Shown piece by piece: positions 1-6,577 of a DNA stretch of 6,917 nucleotides. Where the stretch lies: contig CAZCBD010000145.1 of the NCBI GenBank assembly GCA_964496755.1, positions 1 through 6,917 of the forward strand, written 5' to 3'. The first letter of the stretch is position 1. Each line of letters opens with the position of its first letter. The notes under the pieces were generated by a model. The model was not told the origin of the DNA. It ran no database searches and saw nothing but the letters and a program-made list of their open reading frames with translations. Position numbers and translations under genes: made by a program. Source of the DNA: CAZCBD01 sp964496755. GTDB lineage: Bacteria > Bacteroidota > Ignavibacteria > Ignavibacteriales > Melioribacteraceae.

Positions 1-1950
1 GGTTTTTCCAAGTAATTCCAAATCGAGCCAAACACTTTGATTTTTCGCATAATAAATATCCAATTTCTTTTTTTCCGCTTCGGAAATTTTATTCGATTGC
101 AAAAACCATAAACCCGTAATTCCTTTTTTTCCCAAAAACAATTCCGAGTCGGGCTCAATATTTTCCGGTCCTACAAAACTATATTTCCCTTTAAAAATTC
201 CGGGCAAACATGAAATTGATTTATACAATCTTGTTTCTTTTTTTGAATAAAAGATTTTAACAACCGGATAAATTGAAATTAAAAAAACAGTAGATAAAGT
301 AATATCAAATACTCTTTTGATTATTTTATTTGAAAAAGTTGAAATATTAAACTCCAAATTCATTAACGGAATTTCGTTTAACATTGTAACATCCGATTTA
401 CCAACAATAAAATCTTTTTCACTGCCGGCAATTTTGAATTCAATATTTAATCCTTGGCATTCGGAAACTATCGAAAATATTTTTTCGAAGGATAATTCAC
501 CGGCGGGGAAAATTATTTTTTGAATATTTTGGGCTTCAACTATTTTTCGAATGTTAGCAAAAGTCCCGACTATTTTCAACTCATTTATTCGGTTACCAAC
601 TTGCTCGTTTCTTTTAGCAATTAATCCGATAATTTCAAAATTTGTTTCAATTCCATTTTTAATTTTTTGTGCAATGTTTATTGTGTTTTTATCTGTACCA
701 ATTAAAAGAGTGCGATTTTTAAAAAGTTCATTTTGCAATCCGATTCTGAAAAAAAGTTTTGAAATAATTCTCCAACTAATCAGTAAAATCAGTGCAATTG
801 AAAAAACTAAAAGAGTAACCGCACGGCTAAAAGCAAACTGCTTAAAGAAAAAGGTTAAGCTTGAAATAAAAAAGAATCCTACTAAAAGTCCCGCTATGCT
901 TTTTAAAATAGAAAGGGATTTTCTTTTGTAAGCGCCGGAAAAGATTAATATTACAGACTGAATAATGGCGGGCAACAAATAAACTGCCGGTTTTGTTAAC
1001 TTCGGAAAACCTTGCCAATTTTCATTTATGTATAATTTTTCAGCAAAGACTACAGAAACAACTAAAAGCAAATAGTCAAACAAAAACGCAATAATCGGAA
1101 GCCTGTATTTGTGCACAAATGCAATTAATTTTCTAATTGTAATTGCCGAACGTAAAATTAATTCTATTACAAAAGATGATGAAAAATGCTTTTTCACAAA
1201 AAGAGTCATTGCTTGATAAAAAACTTTTGTTTCGTCTATGCTACTTCGTTTTGTACTTTCACCTTTATAATGAATAATCTCGGAAGTATGAACATAAAAA
1301 ACTTTATAACCGGCTTGCTGAACCCTGTAGCATAAATCCAAATCCTCGCCGTACATAAAAAACACCGGATCGAATCCACCAACTTCGTCATAAACCGTTT
1401 TACGCAGCATCATAAATGCGCCGGAAATTGCATCTACTTCGTAGGTTTTATTTTCATCGAGGTAAGTTAAATTGTACTTGCCAAAAATCTTGCTTTTCGG
1501 GAACAATTTGCTTAATCCGGTAACCTTGCTAAAAGATGCCCATGGACTTGGAAAACTACGCTTACACGCAGGTTGCAAAGTACCATCAGGATTTAACACT
1601 TTGCAGCCGGCCATTCCGGCTTCGGGTGTTTTTTTAAAAAATTTCAACATCGAAGTAATTGTAGCTTCGTTCAACAATGTATCAGGATTAAGCAGTAATA
1701 GATATTCACCTTTTGCAATTTTTAGCCCTTGATTGTTTGCTTTTCCGAAACCAATATTTTTTTTGTTTCCAATTAGCTTAACCTCCGGAAATCTTTTGGA
1801 AATTTCTTCAACACTTCCATCATCCGAATTATTATCAATAATTATAATTTCGTAGGATATGGTTTTTGCAGCTTTTTTTACGGACTCCAAAAGATTGAGT
1901 AAAAACTCTTTTACATTATAATTCACTATTATAATAGATAAATCGAGCAT
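1..1950 (-). CDS. GT2 glycosyltransferase fused to a membrane-anchored, catalytically gutted PGT-like domain (3' end cut by window)
   Basis: The reading frame is open for 650 codons from ATG at 1948-1950 to base 1; the stop lies outside. Residues 1-255 are a GT2 enzyme of the rhamnosyltransferase type (COG1216): SIIIVNYN (5-12), IIDNNS (37-42), LLNPD (86-90, in place of DXD), GAFMMLR (177-183), and FFMYGEDLDLCYR (197-209) with the acidic ED-x-D catalytic region. About four membrane helices follow (roughly 285-303, 322-340, 351-369, 378-396), then a Rossmann-like segment (LLIGTDKN, 415-422). Last comes a bacterial sugar transferase-like tail: KRVFDI (545-550), a hydrophobic helix, GKYSFVGPEN (588-597), GITGLWFLQ (610-618) and an amphipathic end (631-650). 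The tail lacks the FYxQERxG, KFRSM, DAE, RxTRxG and DE-P motifs of active enzymes, so it is probably inactive. I infer a sugar-adding GT2 tethered to the inner membrane. The start follows the upstream stop by one base. Confidence 0.9.
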   Translation of the reverse strand, partial: MLDLSIIIVNYNVKEFLLNLLESVKKAAKTISYEIIIIDNNSDDGSVEEISKRFPEVKLIGNKKNIGFGKANNQGLKIAKGEYLLLLNPDTLLNEATITSMLKFFKKTPEAGMAGCKVLNPDGTLQPACKRSFPSPWASFSKVTGLSKLFPKSKIFGKYNLTYLDENKTYEVDAISGAFMMLRKTVYDEVGGFDPVFFMYGEDLDLCYRVQQAGYKVFYVHTSEIIHYKGESTKRSSIDETKVFYQAMTLFVKKHFSSSFVIELILRSAITIRKLIAFVHKYRLPIIAFLFDYLLLVVSVVFAEKLYINENWQGFPKLTKPAVYLLPAIIQSVILIFSGAYKRKSLSILKSIAGLLVGFFFISSLTFFFKQFAFSRAVTLLVFSIALILLISWRIISKLFFRIGLQNELFKNRTLLIGTDKNTINIAQKIKNGIETNFEIIGLIAKRNEQVGNRINELKIVGTFANIRKIVEAQNIQKIIFPAGELSFEKIFSIVSECQGLNIEFKIAGSEKDFIVGKSDVTMLNEIPLMNLEFNISTFSNKIIKRVFDITLSTVFLISIYPVVKIFYSKKETRLYKSISCLPGIFKGKYSFVGPENIEPDSELFLGKKGITGLWFLQSNKISEAEKKKLDIYYAKNQSVWLDLELLGKT

Positions 1951-1951
1951 G

Positions 1952-2671
1952 CTATTTTAACAATCCCAATAAGCTGCGAATACGCAATTTCCAGACCATA
2001 AATACAGCTTCATAAACTATTTTTTTCGACATTTTGGATGAACCCTCTATCCGGTCTGCAAAAATAATCGGCACCTCGTGAAGTTTAAATTTTTTCTTCC
2101 AGGCTTTAAAATTTATTTCAATCTGAAAAGAATAGCCGTTTGAATGAATCCGAGACAAGTCAATATTTTCAAGAACTTCACGCCGAAAACATTTATATCC
2201 GCCGGTAGCATCTTGAATAGGCAGACCGGTAATTATTTTTGTATACTTATTTGCAAAGTAACTTAGTAATAATCTTTTCATCGGCCAGTTAACAACATTA
2301 ACCCCGCTAACATATCTGCTGCCAATAATCAAATCATACTCTTTTGCTTTTTCCAAAAAGGTTTTAATAACTTTCGGATCGTGCGAAAAATCGGCATCCA
2401 TTTGAATAATCAAATCAAACTTATTTTTAATTGCATATTTAAATCCTTCCACATAGGCTGTACCAAGGCCCATTTTACCCGGACGTCTGATAATATGAAT
2501 AGTTGAATCTGTTTTAGACAAGTCCTCAACATATTGCCCCGTACCATCGGGTGAACCATCATCTACAATTAAAATATTAATCTCAGGATACATTTCTTTT
2601 AGCATCGGGATTAATTTTGCTATATTATTAATTTCATTATAAGTTGGAGTAATTACTAAAACTTTGTCCAT
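1952..2671 (-). CDS. Polyprenol-phosphate mannose synthase-like GT2 (DPM1 type)
   Basis: This 239-residue protein matches the dolichyl/polyprenyl-phosphate mannose synthase family, which transfers a sugar (classically mannose from GDP-mannose) to a polyprenyl phosphate at the cytoplasmic face. Visible motifs are VITPTYNE (6-13), VDDGSPDGT (36-44), RPGKMGLGTAY (63-73), the metal-binding MDADFSHDP (91-99), GSRY (117-120), DATGGYKCFRR (154-164), NGYSFQIE (178-185) and FADRIEGSSKMS (204-215). There is no C-terminal membrane domain, so it is the soluble, DPM1-like form rather than the GtrB-like or membrane-fused form. The length is normal for that form. Start is ATG at 2669-2671, preceded by a weak GAGAAG; 59 nt separate it from the PGT stop and 1 nt from the next ATG. 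The sugar cannot be read from sequence: mannose is the family default, and glucose or another hexose is possible. Confidence 0.9.
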   Translation of the reverse strand: MDKVLVITPTYNEINNIAKLIPMLKEMYPEINILIVDDGSPDGTGQYVEDLSKTDSTIHIIRRPGKMGLGTAYVEGFKYAIKNKFDLIIQMDADFSHDPKVIKTFLEKAKEYDLIIGSRYVSGVNVVNWPMKRLLLSYFANKYTKIITGLPIQDATGGYKCFRREVLENIDLSRIHSNGYSFQIEINFKAWKKKFKLHEVPIIFADRIEGSSKMSKKIVYEAVFMVWKLRIRSLLGLLK

Positions 2672-2705
2672 AAACTTCTCAATTTTCTTAAAACATTTTA
2701 ATTAT

Positions 2706-2713
2706 GAAATATA
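2706..2713 (-). promoter_or_regulatory. Possible Bacteroidota-type -7 box in the PGT/DPM1-like gap
   Basis: The minus strand reads TATATTTC in the 59-nt gap, close to the Bacteroidota -7 consensus TAnnTTTG, 34 nt before the ATG of the GT2 gene. No TTTG-like -33 element was found at the expected distance, and AT-rich DNA produces such octamers by chance. An internal promoter here is only a suggestion. Confidence 0.2.
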
Positions 2714-2730
2714 CAAATTTTGTTTATACC

Positions 2731-4128
2731 TTATTGACCTTTGCCGAAAAGTACAACAAAGATGGTCCGGAATAAAATATTTATATCCATTCTTAAAGAC
2801 ATATTTTCAATATAAAAAAGATCGTATTTTAATTTTGTTCGAACGTCATCTATCGATTCATCATATTTATGCTTTACCTGAGCCCAGCCTGTAATTCCGG
2901 GTCGCACAGATAAACGTCTTTTATATAGGGGAATTTCCGTAGATAATTTTTCAACAAAATGTTCACGCTCCGGTCGTGGCCCAACCAAACTCATATCACC
3001 TTTCAGAACATTTATCATTTGCGGTATTTCATCTATTCGTGTTTTCCGAATAAAAGCACCGACCCTCGTAATTCTGGAATCATTTTTACTTGCCCAAACC
3101 GGCCCCGATTTTTTTTCGGCATCAACAACCATTGAACGAAACTTTATAATATTAATCTTTTTTCCTTTCATTCCCAAGCGTTCTTGGATATAAAATACAG
3201 GCCCTTTGCTTTCTATTTTTATTGCGATTGCCGTTATTAGGGTAATTGGTAATGTGAAAAGCAAAAACAAAATTGAAACTGAAATATCCATGACTCTTTT
3301 CAGCTGCTTTTCCCAAACCGGCATTAGCTGAGGCATAATATCAATTAAAGGAAATCCGTAAATCTGCATTGTTCTTGCTTGACCGCTGATAATTTCGTAT
3401 AGATCAGGAACAATTTTAATTGATACATCCACACCATCACATAAATCAACTATTTTAAAAAAAGTATCATTGTTTTTATTTTCCAGTGCAATTATAATTT
3501 GTTTAATATTAAATAATTTAACATAATTCTTTATTTTATCAATAGTATCAACTACTTTAACGGATTTATAAGTTTTTCCTACATTTTCTTCCTTAACCGA
3601 TAAAAAAGCTTTTACATCAATTCCCAAGACTTTGTGTTTTTCTATTGAATCATATAAATTTTCAGCCTTTTTATTATATCCCACAATTAACGCATTATTT
3701 CTGCCAATCCCTTTAAGCAACAATCTTCTCTGAAAAGCACGAATAAAAAGTCGCCCCGTAGCCACTAATATTAACAGTAAAAACCAATAAAAAAACATTA
3801 TAAATCGTGTTGATGATGAAACATTATTCACATAATCATCAAGCATAATTAAGAAAAACAAAACAAAAATACCAACTGCAGTTGCTTTAAATAATCTGGT
3901 TAGCTCATCAAATCTGGATGAAGCAAACCAAGTACGATACATCCCAACAATAAGAAAAATCAAAGTCCAGTAAAAATAAATAGCAATCATTGGCTGCCAA
4001 AAATCCGGCATCGAAAGTAATTTAAAAAACCCCGTTTCCACTTTAAAATAAAAAAATAAAACCCATGCCAAGTTTATTGTAATTAAATCGGCGCTTAAAA
4101 TTAATATACGTTCAATTTTTTTGTTCAA
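2731..4128 (-). CDS. Polyprenyl-phosphate hexose-1-phosphate transferase (large WbaP/WcaJ-type PGT)
   Basis: This enzyme should transfer a sugar 1-phosphate from a nucleotide sugar to undecaprenyl phosphate, the first membrane step of glycan assembly. Numbered from the TTG at 4126-4128 it has 465 residues, typical of large PGTs. There are four N-terminal membrane helices (about 8-28, 47-64, 81-97, 107-125), then a Rossmann-like domain (ALIVGYNKKA, 146-155). The catalytic domain runs from KRVMDI (277) with a re-entrant helix (281-303), GPVFYIQERLG (309-319), KFRSM (329-333), DAE (336-338), RITRVG (352-357), the catalytic Asp-Glu pair in RIDEIP (366-367), KGDMSLVGPRP (376-386) and RPGITGWAQV (409-418). 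All hallmark residues are present, so it should be active. An in-frame TTG also exists at 4141-4143 (470 residues), but AAGGAA lies 6 nt before the chosen TTG. No ATG occurs before residue 40. Sugar specificity is unknown. Confidence 0.93.
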   Translation of the reverse strand: MNKKIERILILSADLITINLAWVLFFYFKVETGFFKLLSMPDFWQPMIAIYFYWTLIFLIVGMYRTWFASSRFDELTRLFKATAVGIFVLFFLIMLDDYVNNVSSSTRFIMFFYWFLLLILVATGRLFIRAFQRRLLLKGIGRNNALIVGYNKKAENLYDSIEKHKVLGIDVKAFLSVKEENVGKTYKSVKVVDTIDKIKNYVKLFNIKQIIIALENKNNDTFFKIVDLCDGVDVSIKIVPDLYEIISGQARTMQIYGFPLIDIMPQLMPVWEKQLKRVMDISVSILFLLFTLPITLITAIAIKIESKGPVFYIQERLGMKGKKINIIKFRSMVVDAEKKSGPVWASKNDSRITRVGAFIRKTRIDEIPQMINVLKGDMSLVGPRPEREHFVEKLSTEIPLYKRRLSVRPGITGWAQVKHKYDESIDDVRTKLKYDLFYIENMSLRMDINILFRTIFVVLFGKGQ

Positions 4129-4134
4129 AAAATT

Positions 4135-4140
4135 TTCCTT
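4135..4140 (-). promoter_or_regulatory. Ribosome binding site AAGGAA selecting a TTG start of the PGT gene
   Basis: Read on the minus strand, AAGGAA is followed by six bases and then TTG at 4126-4128. This is the clearest Shine-Dalgarno in the window, and it argues against the TTG at 4141-4143, which lies upstream of it. The family's N terminus, a short basic stretch before the first membrane helix, fits either choice. The call is by inspection only. Confidence 0.5.
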
Positions 4141-4164
4141 CAAAATTTCGAAAAGTACTATTCG

Positions 4165-4172
4165 GAAATATA
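4165..4172 (-). promoter_or_regulatory. Possible Bacteroidota-type -7 box in the LhgO/PGT gap
   Basis: The same octamer TATATTTC occurs on the minus strand in the other long gap, 36 nt before the preferred TTG start of the PGT gene, almost the same spacing as in the 2672-2730 gap. Again no convincing -33 TTTG is present. If real, it would let the PGT gene be transcribed separately from the upstream oxidase. Confidence 0.2.
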
Positions 4173-4185
4173 ATTCAATTTCGAT

Positions 4186-5382
4186 TTAATTTTCAGGTAA
4201 AACTTTAGCGGCAATAAATTCGCCAATTGCCAAGGATGCTGTTGCTGCCGGCGAAGGTGCGTTGCAAATATGAATTACATTTTTGCTTTCAACAATATAA
4301 AAATCGTCAATTAAATTACCATTTTTGTGGCAAGCCTGTGCTCTTATTCCCGCACCACCTTTTTTTAATTCTTCCGCTCTAATTGAGGGAATTAATTTCT
4401 GCAAAGCTTTTACGAAAGCCGGTTTATAAAATGAGCGATAAAATTCGCCGGCACCTACTTTCCAGAACTTTGATGCCACCTTTAAGAATCCCACCCAAGT
4501 TACCGAATCGATAAAATCTTTCAAGTTAAAACTAAATTTTTTATACCCTTCGCGTGCAAAAGAAAACACAGCATTAGGTCCACATTCAACAGAACCGTTT
4601 ATTCCGCGTGTAAAGTGCACCCCGAGAAAAGGAAATGCGGGATCGGGCACCGGATAAATTAAACTTTTAACCTTGTGGCGCGAATTTTCTTTGAGCTCGA
4701 AATATTCACCCTTGAATGGTATTATTCGTAATGGTAATTCGGGATTTGTTAATTTTGCAATCCGGTCGGATTGCAATCCTGCACAAGAAATAACCTTTTC
4801 GGCTTTGAATATTTTTTTATTTGTTATTATTTCAATAATCTCGAAATTGTTTTTTATTTCTTTCACTTTACAATTAAAAATAATTCTACCGCCTTTTGCT
4901 TCAATAAATTTTTTGTACCCTTCGGAAACTTCCGTATAATCAATTATTCCGGTTTGCGGAACAAAAATTCCTTTAATAGCATTTACTTCGGGTTCAATTT
5001 TTTTTATTTCTTCGGCCGAAAGTATTTTCAAGTTTTTTAATCCGTTGGCCTTGCCTCTTTCGAAAAGGGTTTCCAAGTAATCCAATTCCGATTCTTTAGT
5101 AGCAACAATAATTTTTCCGCAAATATCATATTTTATATTATTTTCATTACAAAATTGGAGTAACATGTTGTAACCTTTTCGGCAATTGGTAGCTTTTAAA
5201 CTTCCCAGTTTGTAATAAATACCCGAATGAATAACACCACTATTGTTCCCTGTTTGATGTTTTGCAATTTCAGATTCTTTTTCAAGAATTATGACTTTAA
5301 GAGACGGATCTCGCTTTAAGATTTGAACAGCTGTGGCCAAACCGACTATTCCGGCTCCAATTATGATTATACTGTTGTTCAT
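4186..5382 (-). CDS. lhgO: FAD-dependent L-2-hydroxyglutarate oxidase-like protein
   Basis: The 398-residue protein resembles LhgO/YgaF of the DAO flavoprotein superfamily, which oxidises L-2-hydroxyglutarate to 2-oxoglutarate and passes electrons to the membrane quinone pool. Visible are the N-terminal dinucleotide fold GAGIVG (9-14) with the acidic strand end LEKE (33-36), the family block HQTGNNSGVIHSGIYY (42-57), CAGLQSD (200-206), the substrate-domain stretch FPFLGVHFTRG (250-260), GGAGIRAQ (342-349) and the C-terminal FAD segment NAPSPAATASLAIGE (374-388). Length and motif order are complete. Its ATG (5380-5382) touches the TAA of the preceding glycosyltransferase (TAAATG), so it is almost surely co-translated with the glycan genes. 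This is an unexpected neighbour for a central-metabolism enzyme; a sugar-related substrate, or a role recycling 2-hydroxyglutarate, are alternatives I cannot decide between. Confidence 0.9.
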   Translation of the reverse strand: MNNSIIIIGAGIVGLATAVQILKRDPSLKVIILEKESEIAKHQTGNNSGVIHSGIYYKLGSLKATNCRKGYNMLLQFCNENNIKYDICGKIIVATKESELDYLETLFERGKANGLKNLKILSAEEIKKIEPEVNAIKGIFVPQTGIIDYTEVSEGYKKFIEAKGGRIIFNCKVKEIKNNFEIIEIITNKKIFKAEKVISCAGLQSDRIAKLTNPELPLRIIPFKGEYFELKENSRHKVKSLIYPVPDPAFPFLGVHFTRGINGSVECGPNAVFSFAREGYKKFSFNLKDFIDSVTWVGFLKVASKFWKVGAGEFYRSFYKPAFVKALQKLIPSIRAEELKKGGAGIRAQACHKNGNLIDDFYIVESKNVIHICNAPSPAATASLAIGEFIAAKVLPEN

Positions 5383-6570
5383 TTATAGTTTCTCAATTAA
5401 TTCTGTTACTTTCATGGATTGTTTAATTCTATCGAATTTTGCCGATACAAAATTTCTCATTTCGGATTTATCAAATTTTGTGTTCAATATTTTATTGAAA
5501 CCTTCTCGTAATTTTTTCCAATCACCGGGTTCAACAAGAATGCCACCATTGGACTCATTAAATATTTTCTCTAATTCCGTACCTTTAATAGTTGACAATA
5601 AAACCGGTATTCCGCATGCCCAACTTTCAAAACATTTAACGGGAATATTTCCGCCTGTATCTTTAGTAATTTTTTTTCGTGGAATTATGCTTACATCGGA
5701 AGATGCAACAAGCTCGGCTATTTGTTGCGGAGGCAACGATTTTAAAAATGTTTTTGAAATAGACGGATTAATCTTTCTTTCTAATTCTTTCTTTTTAGCT
5801 CCATTACCAACAACCAAAAAATGAAAATCCGAGTCTTGCAAGTTTGAAAAAAAATCCGCTAAAGTGTCAATATCATTCATTCCAAGATTTAACGAACCGA
5901 AATAAATAACAACCTTTTTGTTTACCGGCAAATTATATTTTTCCCTGATTGTTTTTTTTCTTTCGTTATCCAATGGAATAAATATATTAAGATCAACACC
6001 ATTTCTAATAATATTTATTTTGTTTTGATTAACCCCTTTATTAATTAAGTTTTTCTTATCCCCATCAGCCGTTACTAATATCAGATCAGCAGAATTGTAA
6101 ATAAATTTTTCCATTAAAGAAAATATTCTCAATAGAAAAGAGTTTTTAATTATTTTTAATTCCGCACCAATATCAGGCCAAATATCGCGAATATCTACTA
6201 TTAATTTTTTCTTTCTTAATTTAGCTACTAAAGCAGCTCCTAATGCTGTTGTTATGGGTGGCGAAGAAGTAAAAACCATATCAAGTTTACCGGACAAAAT
6301 CGCCCTGAAAAAGGATAAAACAAAATAAACGGCATAAGAAATTAGCCTAAGATATTTGGATTTGCTACTTGTAAAAATAGTAGGAATATATTTTATACTA
6401 AAATCACTTTTATTTGTATCACTTGGAATTTTTACATTTTGTGGTTTTGGTGCTATTACTTTTAAATTAAACCCACCTTTTTTTAAAGCTTTGGCAAAAT
6501 AATAAATACGAACTGAAGCAGCTCCATCTGCAGGTGGAAAAAAGTGAGTATATAATAATGTGTTTTTCAT
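5383..6570 (-). CDS. GT4-family (WbuB-like) glycosyltransferase
   Basis: This is a 395-residue GT-B fold glycosyltransferase, probably adding a sugar to the lipid-linked glycan on the cytoplasmic face. The N-terminal acceptor domain shows HFFPPADGAASVR (9-21), a hydrophobic membrane-associating helix (about 76-92), TSSPPITTALGA (101-112) and the WbuB-style VDIRDIWPD (125-133). The C-terminal donor domain shows IRNGVDLNIF (188-197), YFGSLNLGMND (223-233), VVGNGAKKKEL (253-263) and CFESWACGIPVLLS (313-326), where E315 is the second Glu of the usual E-x7-E motif. The first Glu position is Gly307. WbuB itself is an N-acetyl-L-fucosamine transferase, but the donor here is not predictable. ATG at 6568-6570 follows the preceding stop by 7 nt, with no strong Shine-Dalgarno, suggesting translational coupling. 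Confidence 0.9.
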   Translation of the reverse strand: MKNTLLYTHFFPPADGAASVRIYYFAKALKKGGFNLKVIAPKPQNVKIPSDTNKSDFSIKYIPTIFTSSKSKYLRLISYAVYFVLSFFRAILSGKLDMVFTSSPPITTALGAALVAKLRKKKLIVDIRDIWPDIGAELKIIKNSFLLRIFSLMEKFIYNSADLILVTADGDKKNLINKGVNQNKINIIRNGVDLNIFIPLDNERKKTIREKYNLPVNKKVVIYFGSLNLGMNDIDTLADFFSNLQDSDFHFLVVGNGAKKKELERKINPSISKTFLKSLPPQQIAELVASSDVSIIPRKKITKDTGGNIPVKCFESWACGIPVLLSTIKGTELEKIFNESNGGILVEPGDWKKLREGFNKILNTKFDKSEMRNFVSAKFDRIKQSMKVTELIEKL

Positions 6571-6577
6571 TTAACAG

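Noticed and set aside
181..300. Possible frameshift or sequencing error explaining the missing PGT core
   Set aside because: The minus-strand frame is uninterrupted from 1950 to base 1 and the PGT-like motifs on both sides of the gap are in the same frame, so an in-frame absence fits better than a frameshift.
317..931. Two plus-strand open frames (317-523, 551-931)
   Set aside because: They are antisense to the continuous minus-strand fusion gene, which has recognisable domains throughout; the plus frames show no family motifs.
1472..1732. Plus-strand open frame of 86 codons
   Set aside because: It lies wholly antisense to the GT2 domain and its translation has no recognisable motif.
2713..2723. 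Short inverted repeat ACAAA-T-TTTGT in the PGT/DPM1-like gap, considered as a terminator
   Set aside because: A five-base AT-rich stem with a one-base centre cannot form a stable hairpin and has no following U-tract, so it is probably chance.
2664..2894. Plus-strand open frame across the PGT/DPM1-like gap
   Set aside because: It is mostly antisense to the PGT C terminus and looks like low-complexity shadow translation.
4673..5824. Plus-strand open frames at 4673-4939, 4771-5040 and 5333-5824
   Set aside because: All are antisense to lhgO or the WbuB-like gene, which are full-length with clear motifs. The frames overlap one another and are compositionally shadow-like.
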